The position numbers and the translations under genes are program-made. From Litsea cubeba (lineage: Eukaryota; Streptophyta; Magnoliopsida; Laurales; Lauraceae), in the NCBI GenBank assembly GCA_012931725.1, contig CM022946.1, positions 131,766,047-131,830,046 of the forward strand: a stretch of DNA of 64,000 bases, given 5' to 3'. The notes below the pieces were generated by a model, which saw only the letters and a list, made by a program, of their open reading frames with translations, did not search any database and was not told the DNA's origin. Below are positions 22,836-33,811 of this stretch, one piece after another. How positions within the stretch are numbered: position 1 is the stretch's first letter; every line of letters starts with the position of its first letter.

Positions 22836-25800
22836 CATGGGTGATGGAAGATCAGAGGGTTTTGCCCAAGCCTACCTTCTTTTTTGGTGATGCAGTCCCT
22901 GATGACATGACATACCAGAGGAGATGTTTTCAGTTCTCTTTCATAGCAGATGGTGAGAAGAAGAATGTTGCTACCCGGTCGACGTTTGATCGCACCGTCT
23001 CGATCATGAGCCTTGCCCCCACGTGCTCTAAGAGGGAAGATCCTCCAAGCGGGGTGAGAAGGACAAATGTAATCAAGACCGGGGTTTTTGTTGGCGATTC
23101 TCCTAGATATACGGAGAGGTCGCCTGTTGACATGGACCTGTTGATGCCATCCAGCGGCTACCAGGGCTCTGATTATCCGTCGGTCGATTTGAGACCGGTG
23201 GGCCTTGGTATTTTCAGCAGTGGCGGCAGCAATTGGATAAAGCCTTTTCGACTTCGTGGCCATTTCAATGCTGACTCTGAGTGGAAGTCGTGGACTGATC
23301 GTGTCCTGCTGATTGGTGGCGCCGTTTTGAAGGAAGCCGGGATTTTTGATACAGTCCGTGCCTTTAGGGAGACCGTGATCTTTTCCGACGAGGCCTTCAT
23401 GGCTATGCTGGAATCATTCCTCCCACAAACCAATGCCTTCGTTGTGACGAATGGTGAGATTGGTTTCTCTTTGAAGGAGCTGAGCGCCATTACTGGATTG
23501 CCCATCCTTGGCAAACTCTATGAGGAGTTTATGCCAATTGACAGCGTCCTTGAGGGGCGGTCTAAGGAGTTCAGGCTTTTGTACTTTCAGCTCGTTGCCT
23601 TCTATGATTTTTTGAAGGAGAAGGAGGGTTTGAAAGTTAGATCCATCAGTTGGAAGAGTTTTAGCTCTTCGTTCCCCAACTTTTTTGATAGCAGGGAGTC
23701 TTCTGATAGTGTGACCCAGGAAGCCAGGGCTCAGGATCCGAGTTCAAAGAAGATCTTGGCTATGCAAGAAGAGTTGCGAGATTTCTGTGCAAGTACAAGA
23801 GCCATATGTCCTGACATTGCACTGCGGAGAGATCTCGCTGTTTACCTCACTTATTGGCTTGGTGAGGTTATTTTTGCTGGAGGAGATGGAATGCACATCA
23901 GGCCGTATTGTATTTGTCCGGATTGTCAGATGGCGTTTGGAGAGCAACTTGCTTTGGTGCCAGCTCTTTACTCCTACCTGTGTACCGAACTGCAGGCTGC
24001 TGCTTTTTTGGTTCGGCTTGGGCTTCCCATGAATAGGGTATTTTCAGCCCACATATTTTATTCATGGTATGTGTACCACTGTCCTGGCTTCCACCGGCTG
24101 GGTGCTGCACAGGATGATGATCCTCTGATGATTCAACTGGCTAAGGGCAAAGCCGTGTCCGAATCACTTTTGTTTGCCCGCATGAGGATCCGACGGTTCA
24201 GGGACGTCGAGATGGGGCAATCTTCAGTGAAGCTTTCTCCGGAGTTGCGGAAGAAGGCTTTTGATTTTGGTGCCTCCCGAGACTCTACCAGGGCGGGGTC
24301 GAGAAGGCATTGCTCCTTGACGAATGCAGAGAGAGTGTAGCTTTTCAGCATACGTGTCGGCACGATGGTGTACCGTAGACATCTTTTCGTTGACATCGAG
24401 CCGTATGTACCCTCTCGCTTTGCTTTGCAGCTGGGCTTTTCTCAAGGCGTTGTTGGAGCGCCTTCAAGCATGGTGAAGCGCTTCGGAGGTTTACAGGACG
24501 GGAGAAATGCATGGGCTTTCTATAGTGCTGAAGACACTACAACCATGATCTCTTATCCTGTGTTGTTAACTTCCCGGACTGCCGGCTTTGCGAAGTGGTT
24601 CGCGGAGAGCTTTTCGGCATATCGGGGGCTTTCCAAGAAGGAGCTTGATGTGAACCTGGCATCTGGAAAGGGCCTTGGAAAGTCGGATGGCGTCCGGCGA
24701 GAGGAAGTTTGGGCCTTCCTTTCTGGAGAGAAGCACAAGATAGGCTTTCTCGGTGACCAGGGCGTCATTGGTTCTGAAGCTGTTCGAGAAATACCTAATG
24801 AGGCTTTAGAGCAGCTAGAACAGGAGGAAGCCGAACTTGGTGCTTGGATGCAAGCGGCACAGAGGCAAGCTTCCATGGAGTCTACTGGCAAGGGTAGACC
24901 ATCCAATGAGGAGTCAAGTGGGAAACCTGACTCTGACAGCGGGGCAGGTTCCTCTAAGAAGCGAGCCCGCAGGAGTAAGAGGAGGAGTCATCATCGCAGC
25001 CAGGGGCAGCATGAGGACTCTCCTGACTTGGAAGTTCCTCTTACTATCAATGAGGATGTGCCAGTGGATGCTGACGAGCCTCCAGAGAAGAGAAGCCGAG
25101 AAGAAGAGACCGTCGGTGAAGGTATGATTCTTCCTTTTTCTCTTTCCATTTCTTTTCATGGGATTTTTCCATGTTCTGATTTGCTTCTTGTTTCTGCTTT
25201 TCTTTTTTTTTTTTAGCAGAGGAAGACTTGGTGATGCATGAGGTTCCAACCGATGAGGTGGTGACAGATCCTGTCGGGGCACCTGAAGAAGAACCGAGGG
25301 ACTCTGGAGTGAATCCAGAATCTCCAATTGGTATAACTTCTTTTGCTTTTCTTTTTCTTTTGTGTCTGTGACTTGGTTTGCTAACACATTTTTCTTACCA
25401 GCTGACTTGCCACAGGATTCCGATGACTTTGAACCATCGATGGACGTAAATGTTGATGATGCTTCTGATGAGTTCATGGAGGAAAAGAGTCTTCTGCCAG
25501 TCGTCGAAGAAGGTATTTTGTAGTAATAACCCTGATAATGATTTTCAAACAGGATCATATTCATACCTTTTTGTGTTTCTTTGGCAGGTTTTAAAGTGAC
25601 AGAGGAGGATCCGTCGCTTCCAGAGTAAGGGATGCCAGAGGTTGATCCAGAGGTAGAGACTCCTGGGACTAGTTCTGACAATGTTAAGCAGATACCTTGT
25701 GCTGAGATTCCTTCCCGAGCAGGAGCAGCTTCAACTGGAAAGAGTTCTTTTGTTACTCTTCCAACAGGTGATGACATGAGCAGCCGACCAACGGAGTTGG

Positions 25801-26493
25801 GCGAATCTTCATTGGGGCCATCTCTTCTTTTTGCGAAGAAGGTGGTGGTGCAAGTTCTGAGCTCTTGGATTGAGACTCTGCTTTCTGGGCACTTAGATGC
25901 CGGATTTGGGATGATCCAGCATGTGCGTGAGATTCTCGGTGATGCTGAAGAGGCTGGTCTAGGGGATCATTGAGCTGGGTGACAGGTGGTTTGAGACTAT
26001 GGGTTTTCCTGATGACCAGTTCATCAAGAAGATGTTCCTGGACCCTGCGGATAAGGCTCAGTCTAACCTGGATGAGGCTACAGAAAACAGGAAGCAGGTG
26101 GTCCGAGAGAAGAACTTAGAAGAGCTAAACATCATTGGGCTGACACATGACCTTAACATCCTTGATAGGGAGGTCGATGAGGCCAGGAAACATCTTGAGC
26201 ATTTGCAGGCACAAGTCGCTGCCAAGTGGACTGCAATAACAGAGGCTCGTGACAGGGAGAGTGCTCTGATTCGCCAGGTTGCAGATGCCAATCGAGTTCT
26301 TAAAAGGAAGTCTGATGAGAACAAACAATGGCGAACTGCTCGAGATAAGCTTCCCGATGCAAAAGGAGGGTTACAGCCCACCCCAGCATCTCATGGCAAG
26401 TTCCTGAAGAAGCGTGCCTTGGAATCCCTGACGGCTGAGGCCAAAAGTATGCTTAAGGAGTTGAACTCTTGGCTGGAGACCATTTTTTATTGA

Positions 26494-26821
26494 GCTCCTA
26501 TTTTTTTTTTTTTTAAAACAGAAACCATCCTTCTCTCTTTTTTTTTTGTACCACTTGTATTTTTTTGGTACTTTTTTTTGTAGTGCTTGTGAACGCTTTA
26601 TTTTTTTTGGTACCACATGTATTTTTTTGGTACTTTTTTTTTGTTTTGTAGTGCTTGTGAACACTTCCTTTTTTTTTTGGTACCACATGTATTTTTTTGG
26701 TACTCTTTTTTTTGTTTTCTCTACGCTTACTTAAATATTTTTGTGATAAAAGTAATTGCTAAATGGGATTTGATCAAAAGCTTGTCATTTTGTGAAAAAC
26801 TTTTGTCAAATGATTGTTTTG
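26494..26821. other. spacer with TGGTACCACATG repeats
   Basis: A T-rich tract with several copies of TTTTTTGGTACCACATGTATTTTTTTGGTACT and AGTGCTTGTGAACAC. It corresponds inverted to 16440-16610 in element A. No gene. Confidence 0.7.
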
Positions 26822-27215
26822 GTATGGGAGCCAGATTTACGTTTGTGGCATGGAAGCCAATTTTGGCATGAGAGCCAGCTTTTTTTTTTTTTGTGGCATT
26901 GATAGCCGAGTTTTTTTTTTTGTGGCATCTATAGCCGGTTTTGGTGGCATTGATAGCCGGTTTGTTTTGTGGCATCTATAGCCGGTTTCTAGTGGCATTG
27001 ATAGCCGAGTTTGTGGCACTGATAGCCGGGTTTTTTTAAAGCCAATTTTTTGTTTGTGGCATTGATAGCCGGTTTTGTTTTGGTGGCATTGATAGCCGGT
27101 TTGTGGCATTTATAGCCTATTTTGTCTTGGTGGCATTGATACCGGTTTGTGGCATTTATAGCCGGTTTGTGGCATTTATAGCCTTTTGTTTTGGTGGCAT
27201 TGATAGCCGGTTTGG
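26822..27215 (-). repeat. GGCTATCAATGCC minisatellite after pol (B)
   Basis: On the plus strand it reads GTGGCATTGATAGCCGGTTT and variants, about 17 units of 19-25 bp. It is longer than the array in A and inverted to it because the elements face each other. Confidence 0.85.
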
Positions 27216-27227
27216 TTTTCAAAAATG

Positions 27228-27745
27228 CAAGTATCGACTAAAACTCGCCTCCCTGCTGAATGTTCTTGCAAGTATCGATGGAATGTCGCATCCTTGCTCA
27301 TTCGGTTACGAGTATCGATGGAATGTCGCATCCTCGCGGATTTGGGTGCAAGTATCGATGGAATGTCGCATCCTTGCTTTTGAAAAATCTTGGTTTTGCG
27401 GGTATTGACTTGATGTCGTTTCCCCAGGATTTTTGAAATTTGTGGTTTTCTCGAACCTTTGGGTTATGGATATCAACTGAAATGTTGCATTTCCATGGTT
27501 TTTTAGGTTTTCTCGAACCTTTGAAATTTGGGTTGTGGATATCAACTGAAATGTTGCATCTCCACGGTTTTTGGGTTTTTTCGAACCTTTTAAAATTTGG
27601 GTTGTGGATATCAACTGAAATGTTGCGTCTCCACGGTTTTTGAATTTTGCAAGTATCGATGAAATGTCGCTTCCCTATAATTTTGGAAGTGTCGAACGTA
27701 GTTCGTATGCTTCTGATTTGTGCGAGTATCGACTAAGCGTCGCTT
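27228..27745 (-). repeat. post-pol spacer repeats of element B
   Basis: GCAAGTATCGATGGAATGTCGCATCC units (27230-27400) and three units of about 68 bp with GGATATCAACTGAAATGTTGC (27470-27630), collinear with 15590-16100 of A. The stretch 27746-28109 is unique spacer also shared with A, leading to the end of pol. Confidence 0.8.
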
Positions 27746-28109
27746 CCCCATGATTTTTTGAAAAACCATTTTTTTTTGTTTAAAGACACGAGGGTCATAA
27801 GTTTTAACCTAAAACCATTTTGGCGGTAAAAGCCAGAGGGTGGACTAGGGTGGAAATCCCTGAATCCGGATTTTTTTTCAAACCATGGATTTTGGGTTCA
27901 AGGGTTGAAAATTTTGGTCAAGTTAGGGAAAGGTTCCTAAACTTGGATATTTTTTTTGAACAATGAAACGATGAAAGTAAGCATTGTTTAAATTTCTAGA
28001 AATTTCAACATTTTATATGAAAATTCTAAAAAAGGTGGGTCTAGCGAGCGTGTACCTGGAAACCGGTTTTGGCCGTACAGGCATTGCTCTTACCCAGTTG
28101 GGTAAGTCT

Positions 28110-28364
28110 TCAAGGGTAGTACCGTTTTAAGAACTTGCCGTTGATCGGTAGGATACATCTGTCGCCTTCCATGTTTAGGAGTGCGTATGCGCCATTGGAG
28201 AAAACCTTGTCGATGACGTAGGGTCCCTCCCATTTTGGCTCAAATTTGCCTTTGGACTTGTGAGGGAAGACCATTGGTCTTTTTACCGCAAGGACCAAGT
28301 CACCCTTTTTGTAGGCGCGTTGCCTGACCTTTTTATCGAAAGATCCTGCCATGCGTGCTTGGTA
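28110..28364 (-). pseudogene. element B: integrase C-terminal remnant
   Basis: It encodes only the last part of integrase: YQARMAGSFDKKVRQRAYKK, DLVLAVKRPMVF, WEGPYVIDKVFSNG, ending LKRYYP. It matches 14970-15225 of A closely. At about 28364 the sequence jumps straight into the second RNase H, so the zinc finger and the whole DDE core have been deleted. The element could not integrate itself. Confidence 0.85.
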
Positions 28365-30338
28365 AGAGGAGGAAGGATTCTTCTTTCGCACACTGTGATT
28401 TGCATGTTTTCCCCTTCTTGGATTGCCATGGATGCGGCAAGTCCAGCTAGGGCATCTGCACGTATGTTTTCACCTCTACGAATGTGGGTGATGTAACAGA
28501 TGTCAAACTTTTGCAGAAGTGATTGTGCCTTGTTATAGTAAGGCAGCAAATCTGGCTTCCTGACTTCAAATTTCTGATTCATCTGGTTGACGATCAGTTG
28601 AGAGTCTCCAAAGACTTCCAGCATGGTGATACCGGATTCGATGGCGAGTTCCAATCCTAGGATCAGAGCTTGATATTCAGCTGCATTGTTTGTGCATGGT
28701 TCCAGTAGCGAAAAAGCGTGTGGAATCATGTATTTGCCGGGGTTAACAAAGAGGATGCCAACTCCCGAGATCAGCTGTCTTTTTTCATTTGTCCTGGTTG
28801 CACCGTCAAAGTACATGTCCCAGGAGACACTTTGCGAGAAAGTCTCCACATTGTAGATTGGTTCGTCTGGGAGATCATCTCTGAGTGGAGAATCTTTAGG
28901 CAATGGATGCTCTGCGAGGAAGTCCGCTAGAGGTTGCCCTTTGATTGCCTTTTGTGGTACATACCTAATTTCAAATTGTGACAGAAGGATGGACCATTTT
29001 GCCAGTCGAGCATTGAGAGGACCTGCCTTTGTGACAAGGACCTTCTAGAGGTTGACCCTCGAGACCAGGTATACTATGTTGGAAAGCAAGTAGTGATGCA
29101 GCTTTTGTACGGCGAACATCACTGCAAGACATTCTTTTTCGACTGGAGAGTAGCGATGCTCTGTACCTACTAGCATGCGGCTGAGGTAATATAGAGCAGC
29201 TTCTTTTCTTTGATCATTTTTTTGTGCAAACAGAGCTCCCAAAGAGTGATCAAGGGCTCTTGTGTACAAAATGAATGGTTTTCCAGTGGTAGGAGCAGCT
29301 AACACTGGAGGTTTTGTCAGGTATGACTTGATATCTTGGAAAGCAGTTTCACAGTCAGCATCCCAGACAAAGTTTACACCTTTTTTCATCAACCGAGAGA
29401 ATGGATGGCATTTCCCCGAAAGATTAGAGATGAACCGTCTGATGTAGGCCGATCTCCCTTGAAGCCCTTTGAGTTCTCTCAAGATTCTTGGAGAGGGCAT
29501 TTCTAGAATGGCTTTGACTTTTATAGGGTCAAGCTCTATTCCAGCTTTCCGAACTAAGAATCTGAGGAACTTACCCAACGAGATGCCGAAGAAGCATTTC
29601 AAAGGATTCATTCGCAGTTTGTGTTTGCGAAGCCGAAGGAAGACTTCTCGAAGGTCTTCGAGATGATCTTCTTTTCTTTTGGAGGTCATCAACGTAACAT
29701 TCAACCGTCTTGTGCTGCATATCTTGGAATATTTTCATCATAGCCCTCTGATATGTGCCACCAGCATTTTTCAGACCAAATGGCATGATAGTGTAACAAT
29801 ACATGCCAAATGGGGTCCGAAAATATGTATGTTTTTCATCTTTACGATGCATCTTTATCTGATTGTAGCCACAGAAACCATCAATGAATGTCATTCGCTC
29901 GAATCCACAGGTATTATCAATCATTACCTCTGGTATGGGGAGCGGAAATTCATCTTTTGGGCATGCTCCATTCAGGTCTCTATAGTCAATACAGACCCTG
30001 ATCTGCCCGATCTTCTTTGTCATGGGGACAATGTTGGCCAACCATTCAGGATGTTGTTCCTCACGGATGAAGCCGACGCTTTTGAGTTTTTGAACTTCTT
30101 GTTCAATTTTATCCATCACATCTAGACGGAATCTTCTTTGGCCTTGCTTGATAGGCTTGATGTCTTCTTGAAGATTGAGTTTGTGAACCGCTATTTTAGG
30201 GTCTAAGCCAGGCATTTCAGCGTAAGACCATGCAAAGCAATCAACGAACTCACGAAGAAAGGCGATATACTCGGGTAACTCATCATCCTTTATATTCTTG
30301 CTTATGAATACAGGACGTGGGTTATCTGGTGTTCCCAA
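28365..30338 (-). pseudogene. element B: reverse transcriptase, RNase H and second RNase H
   Basis: Minus-strand order: RT from about 30338 (DCFAWSYAEMPGLDP, KIGQIRVCIDYRDLN, RTPFGMYCYTIMPFGLKNAG and the active-site YVDD near 29695); RT thumb and RNase H 29690-29045 (WDADCETAFQDIKSYL, LYYLSRMLVGTEHRYSPVEK); a second RNase H at 28820-28400 (WDMYFDGATR, NNAAEYQALILGLELA, GDSQLIVNQ, ENIRADALAGLA). These enzymes copy element RNA to DNA. There is a frameshift just after YVDDL (about 29700) and a TAG at 29045. The second RNase H is the signature of Tat elements. This whole block is absent from A. Confidence 0.9.
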
Positions 30339-30359
30339 GTCTATCTTTTGAACATGATC

Positions 30360-30740
30360 TTATGTTTGAATGTTCGAAGGTGGTTCCTCCACATAATTTT
30401 CGGAGGCTTCCAGCTCAACGAAACCTTCTGAAGTTTCAAAGGTATTTCCAGACCAAGGTTTTGTTCCTTTCCACGGGTCTTCTTGATCGGTAATTTTCCC
30501 AAGGCTTGCTATGAGATGATCCCAATCGCCTGTTGAAACCGGGTCGAAGTAGGCTACTTCTTTTGGAGATGAGGGTTCTTCTAGGTCAGAAGACCACACG
30601 TCTGTGCCATCGGACAACTCCTCTTCATTTTCGGAGAAATCGTGCCAATTGGATGAGCTTCCTGGATTTTTATCAGGTGACTCATCGAGGAGATATCCAG
30701 GGAGATCAATGTCTTCATGGACTAGAGATGTTAAGGCTTG
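30360..30740 (-). pseudogene. element B: protease-RT linker
   Basis: An acidic linker (VHEDIDLPGYLLDESPDKNP, EEELSDGTDVW, FETSEGFVELEASENYVEEP) that matches 13960-14310 of element A. A TAA stop at about 30360 separates it from RT in the same frame. On its right it is interrupted at 30745 by the gag-only element; the reading resumes at 34668. Confidence 0.8.
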
Positions 30741-30745
30741 GTCAG

Positions 30746-31596
30746 TGTAGGTGCAAAAAATGTTACCCACAAGAATAGGGGGTGCCTTAGAGGACTTATC
30801 CAGATGAGATTAGTGACACCGATGCCTGCGCCTGGAGCCTGAGAAAAGGAAGAAGAAACGTAGGTCAGAGGACCCTGGCCTGGGCGGCGCAAGGCTCTCC
30901 GATGCCTAAGTCAGTATATGATCTGGACAGAGGATGGAGATTTTTGGGGAAGAAGATGGCATACCAGAATGGTCTCTGCGTTTGCCCCCCTGCTCTGGAG
31001 CTGTAGCTGTGTTTATATAGAGGAAGAGAGGAGAAGAGAGGGGACAAAGAGGTAGGAACTTGTCTCATCATAGTCCACTCTGTCAGGTACTAGGGAGGCG
31101 CAGTCCCATCATAGCCTACTTTTCTTTAATTGCAGTCCCATCGAGCCTCATCATGGCACTTTGGGAGCTGTGGACGGCGATCTATCAGGAGATATGGGCT
31201 ATCCCCTTGTCTTGTCGCACAGGCCGTAGCGTGCTTGAGCGTCTGTGGGAGGACAGCTGTCAGTGCTCAGTACTTTCATCGATATGAAGCGCTTGGCCGA
31301 GATGGAGTGTCTCGCCGGGTGAGGACCTGGCGGAGATGTAGGACCCTGGCACTGTTGCCAAAGTGGAAGGGGTTGGCACTGTCGCCGAGCTGGGCAGCCG
31401 AAGTCGGGACGACATGGCTTGGCTAGAGACTTCTGGCAAAGGTGCCGAGATGAAGCACTAGGCCGAAGTAGGGTGCTTTGGCTGAAGTGGATCCTGCCGA
31501 GGTGAAATGCCTGGCTGAGATGGACCTAGCTGGTGCGGGAGCCCGAGATGGATCATCTGGCCGGGACTCTGATGAGTTCGGGAATTTCCCCACACA
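30746..31596 (-). repeat. 3' LTR of gag-only element
   Basis: On the plus strand it runs TGTAGGTGCAAAA...CCCCACACA. A minus-strand TATA box CTATATAAAC is at 31011-31020. Confidence 0.95.
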
Positions 31597-31609
31597 AAGC
31601 CCCCTAGCT
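31597..31609 (-). other. polypurine tract of gag-only element
   Basis: On the minus strand CTAGGGGGCTT directly precedes the LTR start TGTGTGGGG. Confidence 0.75.
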
Positions 31610-32040
31610 TCTGAGCTCATTAGACTTCTCTTTGAGGTCAGAAGCTAAGTATCATGGAGGATAACACTTGTGCCTTGGAGCTGTTTATCACTTGAGATTG
31701 ATGGTCCAGTCAACCGATTCATCACCAACTAAGAGATCGAGACATGACCAGCTGGCCCGTCGCCAGAGGCGCAGCCCTGTTGGAAGTATTCTGGCGATGC
31801 TGCCGAGGTGACCAGTGTAACTGCCAACCTGGAATCTGGCACTGATGCCGAGCTGAGGACTGTCATGAGGCCGAGGAGGTGATATGGAACAGTCTCTACG
31901 GCATTCTTGTTGAGCTGCCATTGGCCGAAATGGCTAGCTTTGGCCGAGACGAACTGCCTTGCGCCGAAGTGGATCCATAATTCCGCTGGCCTCGGCTATG
32001 TGAGCATGAGTTCGGCAACGGTCTTTGAGGGGGTAAAAAC

Positions 32041-32345
32041 CAGCATGAGGCCGAAACCAGCGTGAGGTGGAAACCAGCACGTGGACGGACCAGCATGAGG
32101 TCGTTAGATGCTGTCGAGACCAGCATGAGGCCGAAACCAGCGTGAGGTGGAAACCAGCACGTGGACGGAGCAGCATGAGGTCGTTAAATGCGGTCGAGAC
32201 CAGCATGAGGCCGAAACTAGCGTGAGGTGGAAACCAGCACTTGGACGGACCAGCATGAGGTCGTTAGATGCGGTCGAGACCAGCATGAGGCCGAAACCAG
32301 CGTGAGGTGGAAACTAGCACGTGGACGGACCAGCATGAGGTCGTT
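32041..32345. repeat. 80-bp minisatellite in gag-only element
   Basis: Units start at 32041, 32121, 32201 and 32281 (exact 80-bp period, the last incomplete). Each contains CAGCATGAGGCCGAAACCAG, CGTGAGGTGGAAACCAGCAC and GGACCAGCATGAGGTCGTTA. Copies differ at only a few bases, so amplification is recent. The rest of 31610-32440 has no gene and shows many GCCGAGATGG-like words. Confidence 0.9.
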
Positions 32346-32445
32346 TGGAGGCCAAGGAGCCTGGGTGTGTCTACCCGAGGACTTGGGTGCCGCGAGTCAC
32401 GCCTGAGTGTATAAAACGACCCCAGGGTGAGCTCGGTGGCTCTGA

Positions 32446-32660
32446 AGCTGACAGCGGTAGAGGACCGTGCGATCAAGGCTGACAGCAGAGGACCGTGCCA
32501 TCGAAATGACGGTAGAGGGTCGTACGATCGAAGCCGACAGTAGAGGGTCGTGCCGGTGTCATCGAAGCTGACGGCGCCATCGAAGCTGACAGTAGAGGAC
32601 CGTGCCGCCGAAATGACGGTAGAGGGTCGTGCGATCAAAGCTGACGGGCGGTCGAAGCTA
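32446..32660. repeat. about 34-bp repeat in gag-only element
   Basis: At least six units of the form GAAGCTGACAGTAGAGGACCGTGCCATC with variable length. It lies just downstream of the gag stop codon. Confidence 0.75.
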
Positions 32661-32675
32661 AGTGACAGAAGACGG

Positions 32676-33746
32676 TTAGCCGCCCCCCGAGCTAGAAGAG
32701 ACTTCTACAGAGCGGGGGGCTGCTAGCGAGCTGGAGACATTCGCTGAGCTGGAGATGTCCGCCAAGCTGGGGACATCCGCTGAATTGGAGGCGTCGGCCG
32801 AACTGGAAGCGTCTGCCGAGCTAGAAGCGATCTGGTCGCTGTCGCGGAGGTTGAACTGCTCCCGAGCTTGGGCTTCGTCCGCCTCCTGCCTGATGAATCG
32901 ATTTATCCTAGTCATCAGTGCTGCCACAGTGACCACGGGATACATGACCAAGCTGCTTCGGAGCTCGTTGCCTGGTAGGAGGGCTTGTTGGAAAGACAGG
33001 ACTGTTATTGCCTCTGAGGCATTCTCGATCTGGTTGTAGACAGCCCAGAACCTTTTGGCGAACTGCGTGATGCTCTCGGTCTGCTTCATTCTGAGGGCCA
33101 TCAGGTCGGCGACTGACCTGGGGATGACCCCGTGAACTTGGAACTTCGTCATGAAGGAACTCTGGAGCTGCTACCAACTTTTGATTGATCCCGGGGGGAG
33201 TGCGCAGAACCATTTTAGGGGGAGGTCCCCGAGGCTGGAAGAAAAGATTCTGCAGCTCAGGTGGCCTGCACCGCCCCACACCGACATCCTCTGAGTGAAG
33301 TGCCGGAGGTGTGCTGCTGGGTCCGAGGTTCCGCTGTAAACGACGAACCTCGGGACTTTGAAATCTTTAGGAAGGGGGAAGCTTCTGATTTCTGGAGAGA
33401 AGGGAGATGTGCCAAAATCGTCAGAGTTCACCTGAACCTGAGCGAAGCCAGCTATCTCCACGTGCTGCTGCACTGCTTGCTCTATGCGTCGATCGAGCCA
33501 CTCTCTGGAGTCGCGGTTGTTACCCGAGCTCTCGCCATGGGCCCGGTTACTTCTGTTGTTCTTCAGGGTGCGCCTTTTGGAAGGCAGAGTCGAGGTCGAA
33601 TCCTTAGAGGATGAACTTGATCGAGTATCCTGCTGTCGGTTGCCTGCTTGGCCAGATCTTGCTCCTGACCTCTCCCGGCGGGGGACCGTCGGCAGCTGTG
33701 TCGACAGTGTGATAGGTTCCTTTCCCTTTCTGGTTCTTCGAGGCAT
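32676..33746 (-). pseudogene. gag of TR-GAG element, one internal stop
   Basis: Start ATG at 33746 (MPRRTRKGKEPI), stop TAA at 32676; 357 codons. A basic N-terminus is followed by the gag domain: FKVPRFVVYSGTSDPAAHLR, FSSSLGDLPLKWFCALPPGS, then SITQFAKRFWAVYNQIENAS. The last 55 residues are Ser/Ala/Asp-rich repeats of about 8 residues (ASSSADAS), encoded by a 24-bp repeat at 32715-32832. There is no Cys/His zinc knuckle. A single TAG at 33171-33173 interrupts the domain after a Trp; the frame is otherwise open. The protein would form particles that package its own RNA. Confidence 0.85.
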
Positions 33747-33791
33747 GGTGTTTGGAAAGATTGAGAAGGCTGGGAAGGCTGGGATAATGCT

Positions 33792-33809
33792 TTCCCACAG
33801 ATGGCGCCA
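33792..33809 (-). other. primer-binding site of gag-only element
   Basis: On the minus strand TGGCGCCATCTGTGGGAA begins 2 bp after the 5' LTR, a PBS form frequent in plant Ty3/gypsy elements. Confidence 0.8.
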
Positions 33810-33811
33810 AT

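Larger units (their letters stand above)
20871..26493 (+). pseudogene. antisense plant-mobile-domain (PMD) gene of element B
   Basis: A spliced gene on the strand opposite to gag-pol. Model: exon 1 20871-20880, exon 2 21483-25121 (split by a solo LTR at 21707-22835), then 25217-25330, 25402-25512 and 25588-26493. All introns are GT-AG and phases agree. The PMD lies at about 23200-23600 (FRLRGHFNADSEWKSW, LKEAGIF, then GEIGFSLKELSAITGLPI.G). A Lys/Arg nuclear-signal-like run (24955-24995), acidic exons and a C-terminal coiled coil (26080-26330) follow. The molecular activity of this domain is unsettled; it is known from MAIN/MAIL-type plant proteins and from transposons. The copy is broken by TAG at 21566, TAG at 24338, TAA at 25626 (glutamine in copy C), a deletion near 25965 with frameshift, and the solo LTR. 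Removing the LTR and one TSD copy would leave the frame continuous. Confidence 0.8.
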
